Source: Clostridia bacterium (GTDB taxonomy: Bacteria; Bacillota; Clostridia; Christensenellales; Aristaeellaceae). Taken from it: DNA of 9,669 bases. A model generated the notes under the pieces. It ran no database searches and was not told the origin of the DNA. It worked only from the letters and a program-made list of their open reading frames with translations. The stretch lies in assembly GCA_017471125.1 (NCBI GenBank), contig JAFUWR010000105.1, positions 1 through 9,669 of the forward strand, written 5' to 3'. Positions 1 to 5,263 of the stretch are shown piece after piece. The position numbers were made by a program, and so were the translations under genes. Positions within the stretch are counted from its first letter, which is position 1. Every line of letters starts with the position of its first letter.

Positions 1-43
1 CGAAAACGCAAAGAGCCAGGACCAGACTGATTACCTTCTTCAT
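1..43 (-). CDS. N-terminus of a secreted protein or lipoprotein, possibly a sugar-binding ABC component (partial)
   Basis: Only the first 14 codons lie in the window; they read MKKVISLVLALCVF. This is a positively charged start followed by a hydrophobic stretch, as in a Sec signal peptide; whether a lipobox cysteine follows cannot be seen. The ATG has a strong Shine-Dalgarno 7 nt upstream and a consensus promoter about 70 nt upstream, so the gene is real. It lies downstream of a LacI-family repressor on the same strand, and an operator-like palindrome sits in the gap. In Clostridia that arrangement is typical of a carbohydrate ABC transporter substrate-binding lipoprotein. That identity is inferred from context only; any exported protein would fit the visible residues. 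Confidence 0.8.
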   Translation of the reverse strand, partial: MKKVISLVLALCVF

Positions 44-50
44 GACAGGT

Positions 51-57
51 ACCTCCT
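51..57 (-). promoter_or_regulatory. Shine-Dalgarno of the 43-1 gene
   Basis: The minus strand reads AGGAGGT, with 7 nt between it and the ATG at 43. This near-perfect anti-16S match fixes the start codon of the truncated gene. Confidence 0.9.
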
Positions 58-66
58 AAAATATTC

Positions 67-112
67 GGCAAATCCTTGCCTTCATCCAACGGGAACTGCC
101 TCTCGATTGGAT
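67..112 (-). other. Two hairpins in the predicted leader of the 43-1 gene
   Basis: Between the predicted transcription start (about 115) and the Shine-Dalgarno are two perfect small inverted repeats. ATCCAA/TTGGAT pairs 107-112 with 84-89 around a 17-nt loop. GGCAA/TTGCC pairs 67-71 with 76-80 around a 4-nt loop. Neither covers the Shine-Dalgarno and no U-tract follows, so this is not a terminator. It may stabilise the mRNA. I do not recognise a known riboswitch. Confidence 0.4.
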
Positions 113-121
113 TGTAAATTC

Positions 122-150
122 ATTGTATAACGTCTGAGTATGTTTGTCAA
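122..150 (-). promoter_or_regulatory. Sigma-A promoter for the 43-1 gene
   Basis: On the minus strand the -35 box is TTGACA (150-145, perfect), the spacer is 17 nt, and the -10 box is TACAAT (127-122, 5 of 6). Transcription should begin near 115, giving a leader of about 70 nt. This is the strongest promoter in the window by consensus match. A strong core promoter of this type commonly depends on a repressor for control, which fits the neighbouring LacI-family gene. Confidence 0.88.
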
Positions 151-164
151 TACATCGTTTTCGT
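149..164. promoter_or_regulatory. Weak LacI-type operator candidate at the -35 box
   Basis: This CG-centred 16-bp site contains ATCGTTTT (154-161), the same 8-mer found inverted in the operator at 1461-1476. Overall it matches that site at about 10 of 16 positions in the appropriate orientation, and its symmetry is poor. It overlaps the upstream edge of the -35 box, where a repressor could block polymerase. It is much weaker than the site at 317-332. Confidence 0.3.
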
Positions 165-316
165 TAAATTGCGGAAAACTTCAAATCTTTTCTGTTCTGT
201 TTGTCACCATTTGCACTTTCGGTGTGGGTTTCGCGGTATTTTCACCGCTCTTTTTGGGCAGTATGCCCATATCGTGACGACGCGGTGTTGTTTCGGAGCG
301 GAGGGGCGTTGAGGTA
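165..316. other. Intergenic stretch without a recognised feature
   Basis: No convincing gene, hairpin or promoter was found here. A short reading frame starting at 201 has no Shine-Dalgarno, resembles no known protein and runs on into the heptamer repeat. This stretch may simply be upstream regulatory DNA for the 43-1 gene. Confidence 0.5.
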
Positions 317-332
317 TCTAAAACGGTTTAGA
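317..332. promoter_or_regulatory. LacI-family operator (near-perfect 16-bp palindrome)
   Basis: The site reads TCTAAAACGGTTTAGA. It equals its own reverse complement at 14 of 16 positions, with a central CG, the classic architecture of LacI/GalR-family operators. It is identical at 14 of 16 positions to the site at 1461-1476 in the repressor's own promoter. It lies between the repressor's terminator and the 43-1 promoter, about 167 bp upstream of that promoter's -35 box. Such a distal position would suit looping with a promoter-proximal site. Confidence 0.65.
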
Positions 333-348
333 GGCGGACTACGGACGC

Positions 349-374
349 AAAAGCGGGACGCGCATGCGCCCCGC
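349..374 (-). terminator. Intrinsic terminator of the lacI-family gene
   Basis: On the minus strand, GCGGG-GCGC pairs with GCGC-CCCGC (374-353), with a 2-nt bulge and a tight loop around the perfect palindrome GCGCATGCGC, followed by TTTT (352-349). It begins about 30 nt past the repressor stop codon. The stem is GC-rich but the U-tract is short, so termination may be partial. Confidence 0.55.
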
Positions 375-380
375 GATCCT

Positions 381-413
381 CAATTATCAATTATCAATTA
401 TGAATTATAAATT
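381..413. repeat. 7-bp tandem repeat, AT-rich
   Basis: CAATTAT occurs three times (381-387, 388-394, 395-401), followed by GAATTAT (402-408) and a partial AAATT. The array overlaps the last two sense codons and the stop codon of the LacI-family gene at 405-413. Its AT-only character contrasts sharply with the surrounding GC-rich DNA. Heptamer arrays of this general kind are known as short tandem repeats in several bacterial groups, often at gene ends. No function is evident. Confidence 0.85.
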
Positions 414-1430
414 CCCCCGCAGGTCCGCGATGGTGTCCCCCTCGATCAGCTTGACGGGGATCATGACCAGCTCGCTGGGGGCGGTATTGGGGTGCTCGAC
501 CCGGTCGATGAGCCGCTGTGCGGCCTGCCGCCCCATGGCCTCGGAGTCCTGGAACACGGTGGTGAGCCGGGGGTAGAGGGACTGGGTGAGCCGTATGCCG
601 TCGTACCCGGCCACGGACAGGTCGCGCCCGACGACGAGCCCCTTCGCCCGGGCGGCCTCCATCGCCCCGAACACGGAGGCGTCGTCGGGCAGCAGCACGC
701 AGGTGGGCCTGTCGGGGCGCTCCAGCAGCGCGGTGACGAGCTTCCGGGTGGTGGTCACGTCGTCGTACCGGCCCTCGACGACGTACCCCTCGGGCACGGG
801 CAGGCCCAGCGCCTGGGCCTCGCGGTAGAAGCCGGAGATGCGGGTCTCGGTGACGGAGGAGTTGCGCTGGCCGTGGATGTAGGCGATGCGCCGGTGGCCC
901 AGCTCCGCCGCGTGCCTGACGAGCATGCGGATGCCCGCCATGTTGTCCGAGGCGATGCAGGGCCGGTTGTTGAACACGTGGTCCACCGTGGCCGAGGGGA
1001 TGTCGCTGTTCACCAGCTCCGCCACCTCCGCCGAGTAGAAGTCCACGCAGGCCAGGCACACGCCGTCCACGTTGCGGTAGTGGCAGTGCTCCAGGTAGGT
1101 CATCTCCATGCTGCCGATGTTGTGGTTGATGAAGGTGATGTCGTAGCCGTGGGCCTCGGCCTCGGCCTTGAAGGCGTTCAGCATCGCCGCGAAGAACGGG
1201 TGCATCAGCCCGCTGGTGTTCTCGTCCACGAACAGCACGCCCAGGTTGTAGGACCGGTTGGTCTTGAGCGCCCGGGCCAGCGCGTTGGGCTGGTAGCCCA
1301 TCTCCCGGGCCAGCTTCAGCACCTGCTTGCGGGTGTCCTCGCTGATGTCCGGGTAGTCGTTGAATACCTTGCTCACCGTGGAGATGGACATGCCGCACTT
1401 CCGGGCGACGTCCTTGATGGTCACTGACAC
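405..1430 (-). CDS. LacI/GalR-family transcriptional repressor
   Basis: This 341-residue protein has the usual family length. Residues 3-25 form the N-terminal helix-turn-helix (TIKDVARKCGMSISTVSKVF). A hinge helix follows at about 48-58 (PNALARALK), whose leucine typically inserts at the central CG of the operator. Residues 60-330 form the periplasmic-binding-protein-like effector domain (LGVLFVDE, HRRIAYIHG, LSVAGYDG). The start is taken as GTG at 1430 because GGAGG at 1443-1439 lies 8 nt upstream; a TTG at 1445 would fall inside that Shine-Dalgarno. A promoter with an overlapping palindromic operator suggests negative autoregulation. A terminator follows the gene, and a signal-peptide gene with a related operator lies downstream. 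The effector is probably a sugar or sugar phosphate, but its identity cannot be read from the sequence. Confidence 0.93.
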   Translation of the reverse strand: MSVTIKDVARKCGMSISTVSKVFNDYPDISEDTRKQVLKLAREMGYQPNALARALKTNRSYNLGVLFVDENTSGLMHPFFAAMLNAFKAEAEAHGYDITFINHNIGSMEMTYLEHCHYRNVDGVCLACVDFYSAEVAELVNSDIPSATVDHVFNNRPCIASDNMAGIRMLVRHAAELGHRRIAYIHGQRNSSVTETRISGFYREAQALGLPVPEGYVVEGRYDDVTTTRKLVTALLERPDRPTCVLLPDDASVFGAMEAARAKGLVVGRDLSVAGYDGIRLTQSLYPRLTTVFQDSEAMGRQAAQRLIDRVEHPNTAPSELVMIPVKLIEGDTIADLRGNL

Positions 1431-1438
1431 GGTCAAAA

Positions 1439-1443
1439 CCTCC
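1439..1443 (-). promoter_or_regulatory. Shine-Dalgarno deciding the GTG start of the repressor
   Basis: GGAGG on the minus strand is 8 nt from GTG at 1430 and 14 nt from a second in-frame GTG at 1424. The spacing favours 1430. It excludes the in-frame TTG at 1445, which overlaps the ribosome binding site. Confidence 0.8.
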
Positions 1444-1460
1444 AAAAAGGGCCATGATGG

Positions 1461-1476
1461 TCTAAAACGATTTCGA
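1461..1476. promoter_or_regulatory. Autoregulatory LacI-family operator
   Basis: The site reads TCTAAAACGATTTCGA, CG-centred, and matches the palindrome at 317-332 at 14 of 16 positions. It lies just downstream of the predicted start of transcription (about 1480) of the repressor gene, where bound repressor would block initiation or early elongation. A perfect 8-bp palindrome, CGATATCG, overlaps its upstream end at 1474-1481. Confidence 0.65.
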
Positions 1477-1486
1477 TATCGCTTGC

Positions 1487-1515
1487 AGTATACCCCATCA
1501 CCGGGAAAATTGCAA
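1487..1515 (-). promoter_or_regulatory. Sigma-A promoter of the lacI-family gene
   Basis: On the minus strand the -35 box is TTGCAA (1515-1510, 4 of 6), the spacer is 17 nt, and the -10 box is TATACT (1492-1487, 5 of 6). Transcription is predicted to start near 1480, leaving a leader of about 50 nt that carries the operator and the Shine-Dalgarno. Confidence 0.8.
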
Positions 1516-1581
1516 GCGGTTTTTTGGTTTTCGCCGCGTTTTTGTGTAAACGGGTTAAAAATATGGGCTAAAATATGTAAA

Positions 1582-3174
1582 CTACTTCACTTTTACATCG
1601 CACACGTCCGTCACGCCGTCGGAGGCGGTGACGGTGACCCGGGCCTTGCCCGCGCCCACGGCGGTGACGTTGCCGTAGTCGTCCACCCACAGCACGCTGT
1701 CGTCGCTGGAGATCCATTCGAGGTTGTCGGGGTCGTACTCGTCGGGCTTGACCTTGGCGGACAGGGTCAGCGTGTCGCCCACGGCCATGGTGGCCTTGCT
1801 GCGGTCCAGGCGCACGGACCGGGCCAGCACGCCCTTGACGGTCACGTCGCACACAGACTCCGCGCCGTTGGACAGCCGCGCCACGATCTGGGCCGCGCCC
1901 TCCCCCACCGCGGTGACCTTGCCGCTGCGGACGGTGACCACGGACGGGTCGGTGGACAGCCACTCGCCGGACACGCCCTTGGCCCCGGCGGGCTCCACCG
2001 CGCCGGTGATGCGGCGGGTCTCCCCCACGGCCAGCTTCATGGACGACTGGTCCATCCGCACGATGGCGTCGAACACCTGCACCTGCGCGGACGCGGAGGC
2101 GCCGTTGATGGCCGTGGCGGTGATGGTGGCCGTGCCCACGCCGGTGGCCAGTATGCGCCCGTTGTGGGCGATGGCGACGCCCTCGTCAGAGCTGTTCCAA
2201 CCCAATTGGCGCTCCGGCGCGGTGATGGCCTTGGATTCGACGCTGGCCTCGATGGACGCCTCCTGCCCCACGTACATCTGGGGCGGGGTGCCCAGCGCCA
2301 CGCTCTGGGCCGAGTAGCCGCAGCGCACCTCGAGGGACTCGCCGTCGGACAGTATGCCCACGCTGCCCTGATTGCCGGGACCGGTCAGGAAGCAGCGGAT
2401 GCCCTTGGCGGTCAGCAGCTCCTTATAAGACTGCTTGGGCTGGTCGCGGTCGTCGGTGCAGAACACCACCCACTTGGGCTGTATGAGGTCGATCACGTCC
2501 TCGTCGTGGGCGCCGTTGTGGTGGGGGTTCTTCAACACGTCCGTGCGCAAGCGCCCCGGGTAGCGCTTGTCCACCTCCCGCAGCACCCGGTCGGTGGTGT
2601 CGCCGGTGAACAGGAAGCTGCGCTGGCCGTAGTCCAGCCGCAGGATCAGCGAATTGTCGTTCTCGTGGCTGGAGCCGGGGAAGCACTGGCGGATCTCCAG
2701 CGGGCCCAGGCACGTCAGGTGGCCGCCGCCGATGGGAAAGCTGTCCCCCGGCTGGAGGATGACCCGCTCGGTGGCGGACACCACCTGCTTCTGTTCCTCG
2801 GTGGCGCACTCCAGTATGGCGCTCAAACAGCCCAGGTGGGAGATGTAGATGCGGTCGGGCTTGAATTCCTCGATGATCTCTGGCGCGCCCTCGATGTGGT
2901 CGTAGTGGCCGTGGGTGCCGATGTAGCTGTCCAGGTGGTCGATGCCCAGCGCGTGGACGAAGCGTATCGCCGACCGGGCGTCGTCCTCGAAGCCCACGTC
3001 GATCAGCGTCGTCGCCCCGTCGCAGCGGATGACGATGGCGTCCACCCGGCCCAGGTCCATGAAGTAGACCTCCAGCCCCTTCGAGGCTTCGGCCTCCTCC
3101 GCAAACCCCATATTCATTATCAGCAGCGCGAACAACAGCGCCGAGATCATGACATTTCGTAGAAATCTTTTCAT
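1582..3174 (-). CDS. Secreted ComEC-like metallo-beta-lactamase-fold hydrolase with three BIG2 domains
   Basis: This 530-residue protein has a signal peptide at 1-25 (basic MKRFLRN, hydrophobic core, probable cleavage after GFA). Residues 34-275 form a metallo-beta-lactamase fold of the type found at the C-terminus of the DNA-uptake protein ComEC. Metal-binding motifs are HGHYDH (88-93), the TGD aspartate (190-192) and PHHNG (217-221), with the ComEC-type DNSLILRL-YG segment just before TGD. Three bacterial Ig-like BIG2 repeats fill about 285-530, each with a strand resembling 'ISSDDSV' and a 'G-VTAVGAG-A' turn. The protein is exported and probably binds cell wall or carbohydrate through the Ig domains. 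No LPXTG motif or C-terminal membrane anchor is present. The substrate is unknown; an extracellular nuclease or phosphodiesterase is plausible from the fold. ATG 3174 is the first start after an in-frame stop at 3189-3187. It lacks a Shine-Dalgarno and sits at the predicted transcription start. Confidence 0.88.
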   Translation of the reverse strand: MKRFLRNVMISALLFALLIMNMGFAEEAEASKGLEVYFMDLGRVDAIVIRCDGATTLIDVGFEDDARSAIRFVHALGIDHLDSYIGTHGHYDHIEGAPEIIEEFKPDRIYISHLGCLSAILECATEEQKQVVSATERVILQPGDSFPIGGGHLTCLGPLEIRQCFPGSSHENDNSLILRLDYGQRSFLFTGDTTDRVLREVDKRYPGRLRTDVLKNPHHNGAHDEDVIDLIQPKWVVFCTDDRDQPKQSYKELLTAKGIRCFLTGPGNQGSVGILSDGESLEVRCGYSAQSVALGTPPQMYVGQEASIEASVESKAITAPERQLGWNSSDEGVAIAHNGRILATGVGTATITATAINGASASAQVQVFDAIVRMDQSSMKLAVGETRRITGAVEPAGAKGVSGEWLSTDPSVVTVRSGKVTAVGEGAAQIVARLSNGAESVCDVTVKGVLARSVRLDRSKATMAVGDTLTLSAKVKPDEYDPDNLEWISSDDSVLWVDDYGNVTAVGAGKARVTVTASDGVTDVCDVKVK

Positions 3175-3194
3175 GATTTCATCATATCATGATT
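3171..3194. repeat. 8-bp direct repeat over the start codon and promoter
   Basis: TCATGATT occurs at 3171-3178, covering the start codon of the MBL-BIG2 gene, and again at 3187-3194, in the promoter spacer. The copies flank the -10 box with a 16-bp period, and each contains the palindrome TCATGA. This could be a regulator site or chance in AT-rich DNA. Confidence 0.4.
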
Positions 3195-3209
3195 CCGGCG
3201 CAAATGCAA
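3181..3209 (-). promoter_or_regulatory. Promoter of the MBL-BIG2 gene, predicted leaderless
   Basis: On the minus strand the -35 box is TTGCAT (3209-3204, 4 of 6), the spacer is 17 nt, and the -10 box is TATGAT (3186-3181, 5 of 6). Only 6 nt separate the -10 box from the A of the ATG at 3174, so transcription would begin on or next to the start codon. No Shine-Dalgarno is present, which agrees with a leaderless transcript. Transcripts reading through from the upstream aroE-like gene are also possible, since no terminator is visible in the 58-nt gap. Confidence 0.65.
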
Positions 3210-3232
3210 GAAAATTTAGTGTGGACTTACGG

Positions 3233-4087
3233 TTACTCGAATTCCCGTTTGAGCGCGTCGTACATCACGTCCCGGGGCGCGGGCTGGCCGGTCCAGAGGC
3301 CATAGTTGATGCAGCCCTGGTTCACCAGCATGCCCAGGCCGTCCACGCACTTCGCGCCGCGGGCGGCGGCGTTCTTCAAGAACGGGGTCTCGGCAGGGTT
3401 GAACACCACGTCGCAGGCGACCATGCCGGGCCTCACGCCGTCGAAGTCCACGTCCGGGCAGGCGTCCACGTCTGGGAACAGGCCCACGCAGGTGGCGTTG
3501 ATGAATATGTCGGTACCCTCCGGCACCTTCGCCGTGCCGGTCCAGGGTATGAATCCGGCCTTCGCGCCGGTGTGGGTGTTGATGGTGTCCACCAGCGCCG
3601 CGCCCCGGGCGGCGTTGCGGTTGATGACGGCGATGGTCCTGGCCCCGGCCAGGGCGCACTCCACGCCGATGGACCGGGCCGCGCCGCCCGCGCCCAGGAT
3701 GGCCACGGACTTGCCCTCCAGCGCCACGCCCGCGTCCCTGAGCGACTGCACGAAGCCCTTGCCGTCGGTGTTCTCGCCGAACAGCGTGCCGTCCGCCCGG
3801 CAGACCACCGTGTTCACCGCGCCGATGACCCGCGCCGCGTCGGACAGGGCGTCGAGGTGCTTCAATACGTCGATCTTGTGGGGCATGGTCAGGTTGAAGC
3901 CCCGCATGTTGAACGCCTTCGCGCCGGCCACCGCGTCGTCCAGCGCCCCCGCCTCGACCTTGAGGGTCAGGTAGCGCCAGTTCAGGCCCGCGTGAGCGAA
4001 GCCGGCCTCGGTCATCGCGCCGGTGGGGTTGCCGTCCACCGGGTCGCCCATGCAGCCGACGAGTTCATGGCGATAGTTCTTAGACAT
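3233..4087 (-). CDS. AroE-family dehydrogenase (shikimate dehydrogenase-like), atypical substrate motif
   Basis: This 284-residue protein has the usual AroE length. The family reaction is NADPH-dependent reduction of 3-dehydroshikimate in the cytoplasm. The catalytic Lys71 (NLTMPHK), Asn92 (GAVNTVV), Asp108 (GENTDGKG) and Gln257 (GMLVNQG) are all present. The nucleotide loop GAGGAA is at 132-137, followed by NRNAAR at 156-161, close to the NADP-type NRT motif. The N-terminal motif that normally reads S-x-S-P-x-x-H-N and holds the substrate carboxylate is instead N-P-T-G-A-M-T-E (20-27). The enzyme may therefore use a different substrate, or belong to a divergent AroE subfamily. ATG 4087 is chosen because AGGAGG lies 7 nt upstream; an in-frame start at 4132 would be inside the preceding gene. 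It follows the threonine aldolase gene by 2 nt and is probably translationally coupled to it. Confidence 0.85.
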   Translation of the reverse strand: MSKNYRHELVGCMGDPVDGNPTGAMTEAGFAHAGLNWRYLTLKVEAGALDDAVAGAKAFNMRGFNLTMPHKIDVLKHLDALSDAARVIGAVNTVVCRADGTLFGENTDGKGFVQSLRDAGVALEGKSVAILGAGGAARSIGVECALAGARTIAVINRNAARGAALVDTINTHTGAKAGFIPWTGTAKVPEGTDIFINATCVGLFPDVDACPDVDFDGVRPGMVACDVVFNPAETPFLKNAAARGAKCVDGLGMLVNQGCINYGLWTGQPAPRDVMYDALKREFE

Positions 4088-4089
4088 AG

Positions 4090-5136
4090 TCAATCCTCCT
4101 GTATCAGGTCGCGTAGGTCGGCCAGCAGGCACTCCACGTCCTCCTCCCGGGTGGCCCAGCTCGTGCAGAAGCGCACGGCGGTGCGGTCGGCGTCGATCTT
4201 CTGGATGGTGGCGTAGCTGTACGCCCGCTTGAGCCGGTCGAGCGCGTCGTCGGGCAGTATGGGGAACTGCTGGTTGGTGGGGCTGTCGATCATGAGATCC
4301 ACGCCCAGCGCCTGGAGCCCGGACTTCAGGCGCATCGCGAGCTGTATGGCGTGGCGGGCCATGTCCATGTAGAGCCCGTCCTCCAGCGCGGCCTCGAACT
4401 GCACGCCCAGCAGCCGCCCCTTCGCCAGCATGCCGCCCTTTTGCTTTATCATGTAGCGGAAGTCGGGCTGCAGGTCCTCCCGGGTGATGACCAGCGCCTC
4501 GCCGAACAGCAGCCCCTGCTTGGTGCCGCCGATGTAGAAGGCGTCGGTGACCTCGGCGATGAACGGCAGGTCCAGGTCGTTCTCCGGCGACGCCAGCCCG
4601 TAGCCCAGCCGCGCGCCGTCCAGGTACAGGGTCAGCCCCCAGCGGTCGCAGACCTCCCGCAGGTCGCTAAGCTGGTCCCGGCTGTACAGCGTGCCCACCT
4701 CGGTGGGGTTCGACACGTATACCGCGCCGGGCATGACCATGTGCTCGTGGGACTCGTCGGCGTAGTGCAGGGCGCAGTAGGCGTCCACGTCCGCGGCGTC
4801 CACCCGGCCGTCGCTGCCCGGCAGGGCGATGACCTTGTGGCCGGTGGCCTCCACCGCGCCGGTCTCGTGGACGGCGATGTGGCCCGTGTCCGCGCAGATG
4901 ACCCCCTGCCAGGGCTTCAACACCGCCGACAGGAAGGTGAAGTTGGTCTGGGTGCCGCCCACCAGGAAGTGCACGTCCGCGTCCGGGGCCCGGCACAGCC
5001 CGCGGATGATGGCCCGCGCCCGCTCGCAGTGGGCGTCCTCGCCGTAGCCGGGGGTCTGCTCCAGGTTCGTCTCCATCAGCCGGGCCATGATCTCCGGGTG
5101 CGCCCCCTCAAGGTAATCGGAATTGAAACGTATCAC
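4090..5136 (-). CDS. Low-specificity L-threonine aldolase family PLP enzyme
   Basis: This 348-residue fold-type I PLP enzyme belongs to the beta-eliminating lyase / threonine aldolase family, which cleaves L-threonine or allo-threonine to glycine and acetaldehyde. Visible motifs are GGTQTN (60-65, phosphate cup), the ring-stacking His86 followed by HETGA, YLDGARLG (Asp173 for the pyridine nitrogen), GGTKQG with the Schiff-base Lys206, and AKGRLLGVQFE (238-249), highly typical of the family. The start is GTG 5136, with AGAGG about 9 nt upstream and a promoter ending some 28 nt upstream. An ATG at 5143 is in another frame. Phenylserine aldolase or another beta-hydroxy amino acid lyase cannot be excluded by motif. 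It is the first gene of an operon with the AroE-like dehydrogenase, which suggests linked metabolism. Confidence 0.92.
   Translation of the reverse strand: MIRFNSDYLEGAHPEIMARLMETNLEQTPGYGEDAHCERARAIIRGLCRAPDADVHFLVGGTQTNFTFLSAVLKPWQGVICADTGHIAVHETGAVEATGHKVIALPGSDGRVDAADVDAYCALHYADESHEHMVMPGAVYVSNPTEVGTLYSRDQLSDLREVCDRWGLTLYLDGARLGYGLASPENDLDLPFIAEVTDAFYIGGTKQGLLFGEALVITREDLQPDFRYMIKQKGGMLAKGRLLGVQFEAALEDGLYMDMARHAIQLAMRLKSGLQALGVDLMIDSPTNQQFPILPDDALDRLKRAYSYATIQKIDADRTAVRFCTSWATREEDVECLLADLRDLIQED
4095..4100 (-). promoter_or_regulatory. Shine-Dalgarno of the AroE-like gene inside the end of the aldolase gene
   Basis: AGGAGG on the minus strand is embedded in the last codons of the threonine aldolase gene, 7 nt before ATG 4087. 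Its position within coding sequence supports translational coupling of the pair. Confidence 0.88.
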
Positions 5137-5163
5137 GCTGCATCGCCTCTTTCTGATGTTTCC

Positions 5164-5192
5164 ATATTAACACGATTCCCGCCATATGTCCA
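5164..5192 (-). promoter_or_regulatory. Promoter of the threonine aldolase operon
   Basis: On the minus strand the -35 box is TGGACA (5192-5187, 5 of 6), the spacer is 17 nt, and the -10 box is TAATAT (5169-5164). It is preceded by TGT, an extended -10 (TGn) element. Transcription is expected near 5157, giving a leader of about 20 nt. It diverges from the mtlD promoter; the two -35 boxes are 12 bp apart. Confidence 0.65.
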
Positions 5193-5196
5193 TATG
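5182..5196. repeat. Paired CCATATG motifs between divergent promoters
   Basis: CCATATG occurs at 5182-5188 and 5190-5196 with an 8-bp period. Each contains the palindrome CATATG, so the pair is both a direct and an inverted repeat. It overlaps the -35 box of the aldolase promoter. A related CCATATT lies over that promoter's -10 box at 5162-5168. This is a possible regulator site, with no known regulator recognised. Confidence 0.4.
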
Positions 5197-5204
5197 AAAT
5201 TCTG

Positions 5205-5233
5205 TTGTGCATTTCCCGAAACGGTGCTATAAT
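5205..5233 (+). promoter_or_regulatory. Promoter of the mtlD-pth-mfd operon
   Basis: The -10 box is a perfect TATAAT (5228-5233), preceded by TGC, an extended -10 element. The -35 box at 17-nt spacing is weak (TTGTGC, 5205-5210), as is common with extended -10 promoters. Transcription should start near 5240, giving a leader of about 40 nt. Confidence 0.75.
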
Positions 5234-5245
5234 AGGGTATATTAT
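5229..5245. repeat. Inverted repeat over the mtlD -10 box and transcription start
   Basis: ATAATA (5229-5234) and TATTAT (5240-5245) are perfect 6-bp inverted repeats around a 5-bp centre. The element overlaps the -10 box and the likely start of transcription, a common operator position. Low sequence complexity means chance cannot be excluded. Confidence 0.3.
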
Positions 5246-5263
5246 GAGCATTATATGCGTATC

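Noticed and set aside
201..410. 69-residue plus-strand frame in the long intergenic region
   Set aside because: No Shine-Dalgarno or known protein likeness; its end lies in the heptamer repeat and it crosses the terminator and operator of the opposite strand.
1431..1445. TTG start extending the repressor by five residues
   Set aside because: The TTG overlaps the GGAGG ribosome binding site; GTG 1430 has proper spacing and gives the usual start close to the helix-turn-helix.
1516..1543. Hairpin with a T-run on the plus strand upstream of the repressor promoter
   Set aside because: The stem is only 4 bp (GCGG/CCGC) with a 14-nt loop, and no plus-strand gene ends there.
1360..3162. 600-residue open frame on the plus strand
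   Set aside because: It runs antisense to the repressor start and the MBL-BIG2 gene, is low-complexity (Val, His, Gly, Ala, Arg) and has no domain or Shine-Dalgarno. It is a shadow of GC-rich coding DNA.
4088..4132. Longer N-terminus for the AroE-like protein
   Set aside because: The extra 15 residues overlap the aldolase gene and lack a ribosome binding site; ATG 4087 has AGGAGG at 7 nt.
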